Shown: positions 16,667 to 24,077 of the stretch, piece after piece | How positions within the stretch are numbered: the first letter of the stretch is position 1 | Layout of the letters: each line of letters starts with the position of its first letter | Source: Streptomyces lydicus | GTDB lineage: Bacteria; Actinomycetota; Actinomycetes; Streptomycetales; Streptomycetaceae | Assembly: GCF_004125265.1 (NCBI RefSeq) | Contig: NZ_RDTE01000003.1 | Coordinates: 6,634,001-6,698,000, forward strand | DNA length: 64,000 nt | Direction of reading: 5' to 3' | Translations under genes and position numbers: made by a program | The notes under the pieces: generated by a model | The model's input: the letters and a program-made list of their open reading frames with translations, nothing else | The model's database searches: none | What the model was told of the DNA's origin: nothing

Positions 16667-19600
16667 ATGTCCTGGCTGTCCCGACTCAGCCTCGTACAAC
16701 GGGGCCTGATAGCGCTGATGTCGATCGTGGCGATCGCCTTCGGCGCCATCGCGATCCCGCAGCTCAAGCAGCAGCTCCTGCCGTCCATCGAACTCCCGAT
16801 GGTGTCCGTGATGGCCCCCTACCAGGGCGCCTCCCCCGAGGTCATCGAGAAGCAGGTGATCGAGCCGCTGGAGGACGGTGTCCAGGCGGTCGACGGCATC
16901 AAGTCCGTCACCTCGACGTCGAGCGAGGGCTCGGGCGTCATCATGGCGCAGTTCGACTACGGCAATGACTCCAAGCGCCTGGTCGCCGATGTCCAGCAGG
17001 CCGTGAACCGCGCCCGCGCCAAGCTGCCCGACGACGTCGACCCGCAGGTGGTGTCCGGCTCGACCGACGACATCCCCACCGTGGTCCTGGCCGTCTCCTC
17101 CGGCTCCAAGGACCAGCAGACGCTGGCCGACCAGCTCAACCGCAGCGTGGTGCCGGACCTGAAGAACATCGACGGCGTCAGCCAGGTCCGCGTGGACGGC
17201 GTCCAGGACCGGATCGTCGCGGTCACCCCCGACGACAAGAAGCTCGCCGCCGCAGGGCTGAGCGCCCAGTCGCTGGGCCAGGCGCTGCAGAACGGCGGGA
17301 CGTCGGTGCCCGCGGGATCGTTCTCCGAGGACGGCAGGAGCAAGACCGTCCAGGTCGGCGCCGGCTTCACCTCGGTCGCGCAGATCAAGGACCTCAGGTT
17401 CGCCCCGTCGGCGGGCGGCGGTGCGTCCGCCGGCGCTGGTGCCTCCTCGGGCGGCGGTGCTCCCTCCGCCGGCAGCGGTCCGTCCGCGGGCGGGCGTCCG
17501 GGCGGCGCGGTCCGCCTCGGCGATGTCGCCACCGTCAAGGAGGAGCAGGCCACTCCGACGTCCCTGACCCGCACCGACGGCAAGCCCAGCCTCGCCGTGA
17601 ACGTGACGATGGACAAGGACGGCAGCGCGGTCGCCATCTCCGACGCCGTCAAGGGCAAGCTCTCCACGATCCGTCAGGACCTGGGCAAGGGCACCCATGT
17701 CACGGTCGCCTCCGACCAGGGCCCGCAGGTCTCCAAGTCGATCGACTCGCTGACCACCGAGGGCCTGCTCGGCCTCGCCATGGCGGTCATCGTCATCCTG
17801 GTCTTCCTGCTCAGCCTGCGCTCCACGCTGGTGACCGCGGTCTCCATCCCGCTCTCGGTCGTCATCACCCTGATCGTGCTGTGGACCGGTGACCTCTCCC
17901 TCAACATGCTCACCCTCGGCGCGCTGACCATCGCGATCGGCCGCGTCGTCGACGACTCCATCGTCGTCCTGGAGAACATCAAGCGGCACCTGGGCTACGG
18001 CGAGGAGCGCCGCGAGGCCATCCTGAGCGCCGTCAAGGAGGTCTCCGGAGCGGTCACCTCCTCCACCCTCACCACGGTCGCGGTCTTCCTCCCGATCGGT
18101 GTGGTCGGCGGCATGGTCGGCGCCCTGTTCGGCTCCTTCTCGGTGACCGTGACCGTCGCCCTGCTCTCCTCCCTGATCGTCTCCCTGACCGTCGTCCCGG
18201 TGCTGTCCTACTGGTTCCTGCGGGCCCCGAAGATCCCCGAGGGCAGCACGGTGGACGACCTGCGCCGGGCGGCCGAGGAGAAGGAGGCCAAGAGCCCCCT
18301 CCAGCGCTTCTACGTCCCGGTCCTGCGGTTCGCCACCCGCCGCCGGCTCACCAGCCTGGTCATCGCCGTGGCGGTCCTCCTCGGCACCTTCGCCATGGGC
18401 CCGCTGCTCAAGACCAACTTCCTCGACCAGGGCGCCCAGGACACCCTCACCCTCAAGCAGGAGCTCCCGCCCGGCACCAGCCTGGGCGCGGCCGACAAGC
18501 AGGCCAAGCGGGTCGAGAAGGTGCTCGCGGCCAACGACGACATCGCCGATTACCAGGTCACCGTCGGCTCCTCCGGCTTCATGGCGGCCTTCGGCGGGGG
18601 CACCGGTGCCAATCAGGCCTCCTACCAGCTCAAGCTGAAGGACTCCGCGGACTCCGACAAGGTCACCGAGGCGCTCCGTGCCGACCTCGGCAAGCTCGGC
18701 AAGTCCATCGGCGACACCAGCTTCGCCACCGGCGGCGGCTTCGGCAGCCAGGACCTGAGCGTGGTCGTCAAGTCCGGTGACGCCGAGGTCCTGAAGAAGG
18801 CCAGCGAGCAGGTCCGCAAGACCGTCGCCGGCCTCGACCACGTCACCGACGTCCAGAGCGACCTCTCCCAGAGCGTCCCCCGGATCTCCGTGAAGCCCGA
18901 CGCCAAGGCGGCCGCGGCCGGTTACGACCAGGCCTCGCTCGGCGCGGCGGTGACCCAGGCGGTCCGCGGCACCACCAGCGGCAAGGCCGTCCTGGACGAC
19001 ACCGAGCGCGACATCGTGATCAAGTCGGCGCACCCGGCCACCACCGAGGACGGGCTGAAGAACCTGACCCTCCCGACCCCGTCCGGCCCGGCGAAGCTCA
19101 GCAGCCTCGCCACCGTGCGGACCGTCCCCGGCCCGGTCCAGATGACCCGGATCGACGGCGCCCGCTCGGCGACCGTCACCGCCAAGCCGACCGGCGACAA
19201 CACCGGCGCGGTCAGCGCCCAGCTCCAGCAGAAGATCGACGCGCTGAAGCTGCCGGACGGCGCCACCGCGACGATCGGCGGCGTCTCCCAGGACCAGTCC
19301 GACGCGTTCTCCTCGCTCGGCCTGGCGATGCTGGCGGCCATCGCCATCGTCTTCATGCTCCTGGTGGCCACCTTCCGCTCGATGATCCAGCCGATGATCC
19401 TCCTCGTCTCGATCCCCTTCGCGGCGACCGGCGCGATCGGCCTGCTGGTCGCCACCGGCACCCCGCTGGGCGTCCCGGCGATGATCGGCATGCTGATGCT
19501 GATCGGCATCGTGGTCACCAACGCCATCGTGCTGATCGACCTGATCAACCAGTACCGGTCGCAGGGCTACGGCGTCGTCGAAGCGGTCATCGAGGGCGGC

Positions 19601-19894
19601 CGCCACCGTCTCCGTCCGATCCTCATGACCGCCCTGGCCACGATCATGGCGCTGCTGCCGATGGCTCTGTCCATCACCGGTGACGGCGGCTTCATCTCCC
19701 AGCCGCTCGCCGTGGTCGTGATCGGCGGACTGATCACCTCCACCCTGCTCACCCTCCTCCTCGTCCCGACGCTCTACGCGATGATCGAGCTCCGCAAGGA
19801 GCGCCGGGCGGAGAAGAGGGCCGCGAAGCGGTCCGCCAAGGACGGCCCGCAGCCCGAGGAGACCGACCGCACACCGGAGCCGGCGAGCGTCTGA
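16667..19894 (+). CDS. RND-family efflux transporter permease (AcrB/HAE1-like)
   Basis: A 1075-residue proton-driven exporter with two tandem halves, each a large extracytoplasmic domain between the first and second of six transmembrane helices. Signature segments are QLLPSIELPMVSVMAPYQGASPEVIEKQV, split over the first porter subdomain, IAIGRVVDDSIVVLENI with the Asp pair used in proton relay, and in the second half LMLIGIVVTNAIVLIDLIN and GGRHRLRPILMTALATI. The first porter loop carries a low-complexity Gly/Ala/Ser insert (about residues 246-282). No periplasmic adaptor or outer membrane channel is encoded nearby, as expected in a monoderm. Substrate unknown. The upstream two-component system may control it. 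Confidence 0.93.
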   Translation: MSWLSRLSLVQRGLIALMSIVAIAFGAIAIPQLKQQLLPSIELPMVSVMAPYQGASPEVIEKQVIEPLEDGVQAVDGIKSVTSTSSEGSGVIMAQFDYGNDSKRLVADVQQAVNRARAKLPDDVDPQVVSGSTDDIPTVVLAVSSGSKDQQTLADQLNRSVVPDLKNIDGVSQVRVDGVQDRIVAVTPDDKKLAAAGLSAQSLGQALQNGGTSVPAGSFSEDGRSKTVQVGAGFTSVAQIKDLRFAPSAGGGASAGAGASSGGGAPSAGSGPSAGGRPGGAVRLGDVATVKEEQATPTSLTRTDGKPSLAVNVTMDKDGSAVAISDAVKGKLSTIRQDLGKGTHVTVASDQGPQVSKSIDSLTTEGLLGLAMAVIVILVFLLSLRSTLVTAVSIPLSVVITLIVLWTGDLSLNMLTLGALTIAIGRVVDDSIVVLENIKRHLGYGEERREAILSAVKEVSGAVTSSTLTTVAVFLPIGVVGGMVGALFGSFSVTVTVALLSSLIVSLTVVPVLSYWFLRAPKIPEGSTVDDLRRAAEEKEAKSPLQRFYVPVLRFATRRRLTSLVIAVAVLLGTFAMGPLLKTNFLDQGAQDTLTLKQELPPGTSLGAADKQAKRVEKVLAANDDIADYQVTVGSSGFMAAFGGGTGANQASYQLKLKDSADSDKVTEALRADLGKLGKSIGDTSFATGGGFGSQDLSVVVKSGDAEVLKKASEQVRKTVAGLDHVTDVQSDLSQSVPRISVKPDAKAAAAGYDQASLGAAVTQAVRGTTSGKAVLDDTERDIVIKSAHPATTEDGLKNLTLPTPSGPAKLSSLATVRTVPGPVQMTRIDGARSATVTAKPTGDNTGAVSAQLQQKIDALKLPDGATATIGGVSQDQSDAFSSLGLAMLAAIAIVFMLLVATFRSMIQPMILLVSIPFAATGAIGLLVATGTPLGVPAMIGMLMLIGIVVTNAIVLIDLINQYRSQGYGVVEAVIEGGRHRLRPILMTALATIMALLPMALSITGDGGFISQPLAVVVIGGLITSTLLTLLLVPTLYAMIELRKERRAEKRAAKRSAKDGPQPEETDRTPEPASV

Positions 19895-19927
19895 CGACGG
19901 CCTGACCGGCGGAGCCCGGTGAAGAAA

Positions 19928-19963
19928 CGATGCCCCCGCAAGCCGGTGCTTGCGGGGGCATCG
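19928..19963 (+). terminator. Hairpin terminator behind the RND gene
   Basis: A perfect 15-bp stem (19928-19942 with 19949-19963) and 6-nt loop, 33 bp after the RND stop. It isolates the exporter from the peptide/methyltransferase pair that follows. Confidence 0.8.
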
Positions 19964-20022
19964 TGCTGGGCATCCCCGTCCCGGGGTCCGCAACGGCCCC
20001 GCACCGACGAAGGGGGAGCACG

Positions 20023-20136
20023 ATGGGCAAGCACGGGGACGGCAAGGGCGGCGCGGAGGGCGACAAGCAGCAGAGCCCGAAGGAATCCGACGGCCGGTGG
20101 ACCAAGCCGGTGACCGACCCGCCGAAGAAGAAGTAG
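20023..20136 (+). CDS. 37-residue Lys-rich peptide; candidate RiPP precursor
   Basis: A 37-codon ORF with a strong GGGGGAG site 4-5 nt before its ATG and only 10 bp before the methyltransferase gene, whose own GGGGCAG site overlaps that gap. The peptide is hydrophilic and basic, starts MGKHGDGKGG and ends TKPVTDPPKKK. It has four Asp: Asp6 and Asp23 precede Gly, Asp14 precedes Lys and Asp32 precedes Pro. Asp-Gly is the sequence most prone to aspartimide formation after methyl esterification. A small charged peptide coupled to a PIMT homologue matches the layout described for imiditides. No homologue is recognised with certainty; it could also be an unrelated conserved small protein. Confidence 0.7.
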   Translation: MGKHGDGKGGAEGDKQQSPKESDGRWTKPVTDPPKKK

Positions 20137-20146
20137 GGGCAGCGCC

Positions 20147-21232
20147 ATGTCCTCACCGAGCCGGCTGGTGGAAATCCTGCACAACAAGGGCGAGCTGGCC
20201 CCCGAATGGGCCCCGACGGTCGCCGCCGTCGACCGCGCGCACTTCGTCCCGGACACCTTCGAGGTGGCCGACCGTACGGTTTCCCGCTCCGCGGACGAGG
20301 CGGAGTGGCGCCGGATGGTCTACGCCGACCTGCCCCTCATCACCCAGCACAACGACGGCCGGCGCACGGCGGGCGAGGTGACCTTCCCCACCTGCTCGAC
20401 GTCCATGCCCTCGCTCATGCTGGCGATGGCCGCGGTCGTCCGGGACGGCGACACGGTACTGGAGGTCGGCACCGGCACCGGCTACCACGCCGCCTGGCTC
20501 GCCCACCGGCTCGGCGGGGACCGTACGACCACGATCGAGACCGACAAGGACCTGCACGACATCGCCCGGGACAACCTCACCCGGGCGGGCCTGCACCCCC
20601 ACACGGAGTGCGGCGACGGCCTGGCGGGCGTCCCCGCGCGGGCCCCCTTCGACCGGATCATCGCGACCTGCACGGTCCGCGACATCCCCTACGCCTGGGT
20701 GGAGCAGACCGTACCGGGCGGCACGATCCTCACCCCGTGGGGCTCCTCGTTCCACTCCTATTCGTTCGCCACCCTGACGGTCCGCGACGGCCGGGCCACC
20801 GGCGGCTTCTCCGGCCGCCCCGCCTTCATGTGGGCCCGCCAGCAGCGCCGCTCCTACGGCCGCATCAGGGACTGGTACCACGGCGAGGAGGGCGACCACT
20901 CCACGACCACACTCGACCCCCGGGCGCTGGAGGACGACCCGCACGCCCGCTTCGCCGTCGGCCTCCGGGTACGCGACGCCTGGCCCCTGCTGTGCCACGC
21001 CGACGACGGCAGCGACGAGGCCACCTACTGGCTCTTCGACGACGCCCGCACCTCATGGGCCACCGCCGAATACGTCCCCGGCCGCGCGATCCACGACATC
21101 GAACAACACGGCCCACGCCGCCTGTGGGACGAGGTCGAGTCCGCCTACCGCGCCTGGCGCTCCCAGGGCAGCCCGCCCCGCGACCGCTACCGCATCACGG
21201 TCACTCCCGATGGCCAGACCGTGTCCCTCTGA
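20147..21232 (+). CDS. PIMT-like (protein isoaspartyl) O-methyltransferase, RiPP-associated type
   Basis: 361 residues, much longer than housekeeping Pcm (about 210-220). The N-terminal ~210 residues are a protein-L-isoaspartate O-methyltransferase fold: substrate-entry segment FPTCSTSMPSLMLAMA, SAM motif I VLEVGTGTGYHAAW at about residues 104-117, and the acidic loop TIETDKDL. The remaining ~150 residues form an extra C-terminal domain ending DRYRITVTPDGQTVSL, which from memory resembles the R-[FY]-G-x-T-V-x-x-x-G-Q ending of methyltransferases in graspetide, lanthipeptide and imiditide clusters. Such enzymes esterify an Asp of a peptide, which then closes to an aspartimide. Coupled to the 37-residue peptide gene upstream. 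General protein repair is the alternative role. Confidence 0.87.
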   Translation: MSSPSRLVEILHNKGELAPEWAPTVAAVDRAHFVPDTFEVADRTVSRSADEAEWRRMVYADLPLITQHNDGRRTAGEVTFPTCSTSMPSLMLAMAAVVRDGDTVLEVGTGTGYHAAWLAHRLGGDRTTTIETDKDLHDIARDNLTRAGLHPHTECGDGLAGVPARAPFDRIIATCTVRDIPYAWVEQTVPGGTILTPWGSSFHSYSFATLTVRDGRATGGFSGRPAFMWARQQRRSYGRIRDWYHGEEGDHSTTTLDPRALEDDPHARFAVGLRVRDAWPLLCHADDGSDEATYWLFDDARTSWATAEYVPGRAIHDIEQHGPRRLWDEVESAYRAWRSQGSPPRDRYRITVTPDGQTVSL

Positions 21233-21237
21233 CGGCC

Positions 21238-21270
21238 CGGCCCGTCCCGCTGGCGTACCGGGACGGGCCG
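21238..21270. terminator. Bidirectional hairpin terminator
   Basis: A perfect 12-bp stem (21238-21249 with 21259-21270) between the convergent methyltransferase and DUF397 genes. The DUF397 copy at 21599 has a similar hairpin behind it. Confidence 0.75.
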
Positions 21271-21280
21271 AACTGCGCCT

Positions 21281-21484
21281 CTAGCTCCGGTGCTTGAGGG
21301 AGGCGACGAACGCCGTCCAAGCCGCCGCCGGGATGAGGAGCGCGGGTCCGTGGGGGTTCTTGCTATCGCGGACGGGGACGAGGCCCGGGAAGTCGTCGGC
21401 GATCTCGACGCAGCTCCCGCCGTTGGGGTTGCTGTGGCTGCTCTTGCGCCAGTGGACTGCGCTCAGTGCTGGGATGTGTCGCAT
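21281..21484 (-). CDS. DUF397 protein, copy 1
   Basis: A 67-residue DUF397 protein: W-RKSSHSNPNGGSCVEIA, then FPGLVPVRDSKNPHGPALLIP and WTAFVASLK. DUF397 proteins are small partners of XRE/DUF5753 regulators in Streptomyces (WhiJ-like modules) and are thought to antagonise or modulate them. The start ATG 21484 has AGGAGG about 10 nt upstream; a longer frame to 21517 is not used. This copy and the next (21599-21805) are close paralogues, each followed by a similar hairpin, so the whole gene-plus-terminator segment looks duplicated in tandem. Confidence 0.9.
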   Translation of the reverse strand: MRHIPALSAVHWRKSSHSNPNGGSCVEIADDFPGLVPVRDSKNPHGPALLIPAAAWTAFVASLKHRS

Positions 21485-21556
21485 GGCGTGTGGTCCTCCT
21501 TGCGTCCTGAATCGCAATTGCTGATTCCACGAGGGGTGTCCGCGTTGCCGTACCGC

Positions 21557-21587
21557 GGTCCGTCCCGGTGGTGTGCCGGGACGGACC
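21557..21587 (-). terminator. Hairpin between the two DUF397 copies
   Basis: A perfect 12-bp stem (21557-21568 with 21576-21587) with a 7-nt loop directly behind DUF397 copy 2. Its sequence is close to the hairpin at 21238. Confidence 0.7.
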
Positions 21588-21598
21588 GAGCGGTGCGC

Positions 21599-21805
21599 CT
21601 AGCCCTGGTCCTTGAGGGAGTTCACGAAGCTGGTCCAGGCAGTGGCCGGGATGACGAGGGCCGGGCCGTGCGGGTTCTTGCTGTCGCGGACGGGGACGAG
21701 GCCGGGGAAGTCCGCGGCGACCTCGACGCATTCGCCACCATTGGAGTTGCTGTAGCTGCTCTTGTGCCAGTGGGCGGTGCTCAGGTCAACCGGGGCGTGT
21801 CGCAT
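21599..21805 (-). CDS. DUF397 protein, copy 2
   Basis: A 68-residue DUF397 protein (MRHAPVDLSTAHWHKSSYS, GGECVEVAADFPGLVPVRDS, WTSFVNSLKDQG). It starts 25 bp inside the 3' end of the XRE regulator gene with GGAGG upstream, so the two are translationally coupled and probably act together. It is highly similar to copy 1, and the block PGLVPVRDSKNPHGPAL is identical in both, supporting tandem duplication. Confidence 0.92.
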   Translation of the reverse strand: MRHAPVDLSTAHWHKSSYSNSNGGECVEVAADFPGLVPVRDSKNPHGPALVIPATAWTSFVNSLKDQG

Positions 21806-22629
21806 GGCCTGTGGTCCTCCATTGCCTTTCGGATCAGATCCGCCGACTCTGCGAGAGAGAGGGCGTTCGCGCGCAGTACCTCGTACTGCCGCCGCCGTTT
21901 GCTCACCATATCCGGGTCCTCGTACAGGTGACCGGCTTCAATGCCCTCTTCGTAGGCCATTGTTGACCCGTTGGCCAGTGTCAGCAGGGTCAGCGCGCCA
22001 CCCATCAGCGCATGAAGTCCCTGGCGGAACGGCACCACCTGGATCTTGCAGTGCGGCGTATCCACCTGTTCCAGCAGCGAGGCCAACTGCTCGTACATCG
22101 CTGTTTCGCTGTCCAGCTCCCGGTAGAGCAGGGCCTCGTCGATGATGGCCCAGCGGAAGGGCGGTGCGTCCGAGCGCTGTCGCTCCTGCCGTGACATTCG
22201 GGCATTGACCCGTTGTTCGACCTGCTCCGCCGACAGACTCTCTTGACGGCTCAGAAAGGTGTGGGCGTACGCCCTGGTCTGGAGCAGCCCGGGTACCACC
22301 TGCCCGCCGTACTGCTCAATGACCACGGCCTGCGCCTCGAAGTCCATATAGCGCCGGTACTGATCCGGATGCGCCTCCCTCTTCGCCAGTTGGTACAGGC
22401 CGTGGAAGTGCTCCTCCGTGCCGAAGGCCGCGTCGAGTGCGGCGGGTAGTTCCGGGGGTGGCATCAGCTCCGCCGCCTCGACGCGCGCCAGTGTGCTCTT
22501 GCCGAAGTTGACGATGTTCGCCAGCTGCACCAGCGACAGCTTCGCGCGCTCGCGGTGGCGGCGCTGTTCGGCGCCGAAGAAGTGGCGTGCGGACAGGTAC
22601 GGGGTCAGTTCCTTCGAGGTGAACTTCAT
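21781..22629 (-). CDS. XRE-family regulator with DUF5753 domain
   Basis: 282 residues: an N-terminal helix-turn-helix (ERAKLSLVQLANIVNFGKSTLARVEAAE) followed by a DUF5753 domain (about residues 100-270) with the typical YGGQVVPGLLQTRAYA, RWAIIDEALLYRE and IQVVPFRQGLHALMGG blocks. Such proteins pair with DUF397 partners in Streptomyces development and secondary-metabolism control (WhiJ family). Start ATG 22629 is chosen because MKFTSKELTPYLSARHFFGAE is the natural N-terminus; an extension to 22779 crosses the divergent promoter. Divergent from the 124-residue ORF at 22758, which may be the third member of the module. Confidence 0.9.
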   Translation of the reverse strand: MKFTSKELTPYLSARHFFGAEQRRHRERAKLSLVQLANIVNFGKSTLARVEAAELMPPPELPAALDAAFGTEEHFHGLYQLAKREAHPDQYRRYMDFEAQAVVIEQYGGQVVPGLLQTRAYAHTFLSRQESLSAEQVEQRVNARMSRQERQRSDAPPFRWAIIDEALLYRELDSETAMYEQLASLLEQVDTPHCKIQVVPFRQGLHALMGGALTLLTLANGSTMAYEEGIEAGHLYEDPDMVSKRRRQYEVLRANALSLAESADLIRKAMEDHRPCDTPRLT

Positions 22630-22757
22630 ATCCGTCAGCTCTCGGTCGTCCCAGCTCAACAGGCGGACGAGACACCTGCGTTGAGGCCATGTCCCACAGG
22701 GTGGCGATGGCGATACACACGGTAGTGAGAAGGGTCGATTCGAAGGAAGCGAGTCAT

Positions 22758-23132
22758 ATGTACGAGCGTTCGCCGTCACGGTGTTCGCCTCCGCGGCTGC
22801 TGCCGTGGACCAGGCCGGACGGTGCCCCGTGCTACCTGAGCACGGACAACCCCGACAGCCCCCTTTCCCTGCTGGCCGACCAGGCCGAGGACGAGCTGAT
22901 CGAAGCCGCCGAGGCCCTGCTGGACGAGACCGGGCCCCTGCCCGCCGTACGGGGCACCGACTCCCGGGAGCTGTGCCCGACGTCCGCCGTACTCCACCAG
23001 GCGCTGCGGGACGTATTACGGATCGCCGTCAGCCGGGGCGACCGCCTGCCGGAGCCGTGCGACCACGGGGAGACCAGACTGTGCGAGGGCCGGACCTGCT
23101 GCCGGGCCTGCCGTCAGCAGATCTATCTGTAG
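22758..23132 (+). CDS. Small Cys-containing protein of the XRE/DUF397 module, function unknown
   Basis: A 124-residue protein starting MYERSPSRCSPPRLLPW with AAGGAAG about 8 nt upstream. The middle is acidic and helical (ADQAEDELIEAAEALLDE), and the C-terminus is Cys-rich (CDHGETRLCEGRTCCRAC), suggesting metal binding or disulfides. It is divergent from the XRE regulator over a 128-bp gap, the usual place of the third gene in WhiJ-like modules, though I do not recognise a family. The reading frame extends further upstream without a ribosome binding site. Confidence 0.7.
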   Translation: MYERSPSRCSPPRLLPWTRPDGAPCYLSTDNPDSPLSLLADQAEDELIEAAEALLDETGPLPAVRGTDSRELCPTSAVLHQALRDVLRIAVSRGDRLPEPCDHGETRLCEGRTCCRACRQQIYL

Positions 23133-23294
23133 AGCGGAGAAGGAGTCCGTGACGATCCGTCTGCGGCCCGGGCGGCACACGCAATTGGCGGCACACGCAG
23201 GTGGGCGCACACATTCGGCCGCGCACCTCTCGCCGCTCGCGCAGGCCGGTGGTTTTGTGGCGGGTGGAGCTGGACCGACGAAAGGTGAGCAACC

Positions 23295-23741
23295 GTGCCG
23301 TCCGCGCTGGCCCGCAGGGCCACCCCCGTCATCGCGCTCGGGCTGGGCCTCGCCCTGGCTCTCGCGGTGCCGCCGCCCGCCCTCGCTTCCCCGGGAGACG
23401 TCCGGGTCCGCGTCGGCGTCACCGGCGGCCCCTACACCGCCAGCGTGGGACTCGTCTTCACAGGACCGCGCACCCTCTTCGGCGGTTTCTACTGCGCCGC
23501 CGACGGCCTCTCGCCCACGCCCCTCACGGCCCTGGTCGACGCCGACGAGCAGTACGGCCTCGGCGGCGTAAAGGCGCGCTGGGACACCAAAGCCCAGGAT
23601 TTCGTCGTCACCGAGATCCACGGCGACGTCGCCGAGGGCAAGAAGAAGTGGAACGCGTACGTGAACGAGGAAAAGATCAAGAAGGGCCCCTGCCACACCG
23701 CGATCAAGAGTGGCGACAAGGTCCGCTGGACCCTCGAATAA
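23295..23741 (+). CDS. Secreted DUF4430-like protein
   Basis: A 148-residue secreted protein: a signal peptide (RRATPVIALGLGLALALAVPPPALASPG, cleavage after ALA) then a small beta-rich domain. The C-terminal block KKKWNAYVNEEKIKKG followed by IKSGDKVRWTLE resembles the DUF4430 / transcobalamin-like domain, in which a short Trp-Tyr-Val-Asn strand precedes a GDKVEW strand. Two Cys (in FYCAADG and GPCHTAI) probably form a disulfide. It starts at GTG 23295 behind AAAGGTGA. Function unknown; the fold can bind small ligands. A three-copy repeat element follows. Confidence 0.75.
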   Translation: MPSALARRATPVIALGLGLALALAVPPPALASPGDVRVRVGVTGGPYTASVGLVFTGPRTLFGGFYCAADGLSPTPLTALVDADEQYGLGGVKARWDTKAQDFVVTEIHGDVAEGKKKWNAYVNEEKIKKGPCHTAIKSGDKVRWTLE

Positions 23742-23756
23742 CCGCCAAGCAGGTAG

Positions 23757-24077
23757 GGCAGACGGCCCGCCCCCACCCACGGAAACACATCCCCACCCAC
23801 GGGAGGGGACGGGCCGGAGGGGCAGGGGTGTGGGACGTAAAGCGAAGCAGTCCCACACCCCTGCCCCGGAGGCCCGTCACCGCACCCACAGCCCCGCGCA
23901 GCGGACCCCGCCCGCCGCCAGGCGCCACGGTGGGAAAGCCAAAAACGGGCCGCGGCAAAGCGCAGCGCACCGCCCCGCGCAGCGGACCTGGCCCGCCGCA
24001 GGCGCCACGCCGGGCGCACCGCGCAGCGGGCGAAAAACGGCGAGCAACAACCACGGCGGGAAAGCCGAAAACGTGGG
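23757..24077 (-). repeat. Three-copy intergenic hairpin element, copy 1 (behind nadA)
   Basis: Fills the gap between the convergent DUF4430 and nadA genes. Core hairpin: a perfect 18-bp stem (23819-23836 with 23850-23867) around the 13-nt loop GTAAAGCGAAGCA, plus an outer GACGGGCC/GGCCCGTC stem. Reading away from nadA on the minus strand, the order is CGTTTTCGGCTTTCCCGCC, a G/C-rich arm, then the hairpin and CTCCCGTGGGTG. This copy carries an internal partial duplication: GGGAAAGCCAAAAACG- and CCGCGCAGCGGACC-type blocks occur twice. Homologous copies lie at 43538-43800 and 44525-44723. Confidence 0.9.

Noticed and set aside
15458-19993. 1511-codon frame on the minus strand opposite the two-component and RND genes
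   Set aside because: Antisense shadow; composition (Asp/Gly/His/Arg runs) is typical for complementary-frame translation of high-GC genes.
19930-20136. 68-codon version of the small peptide starting inside the terminator hairpin
   Set aside because: Its start lies in the stem of the RND terminator and has no ribosome binding site; ATG 20023 has a strong one.
23757-24077. Possible CRISPR-like or tandem repeat array
   Set aside because: Only partial internal duplication of long G/C blocks; no regular repeat-spacer pattern.
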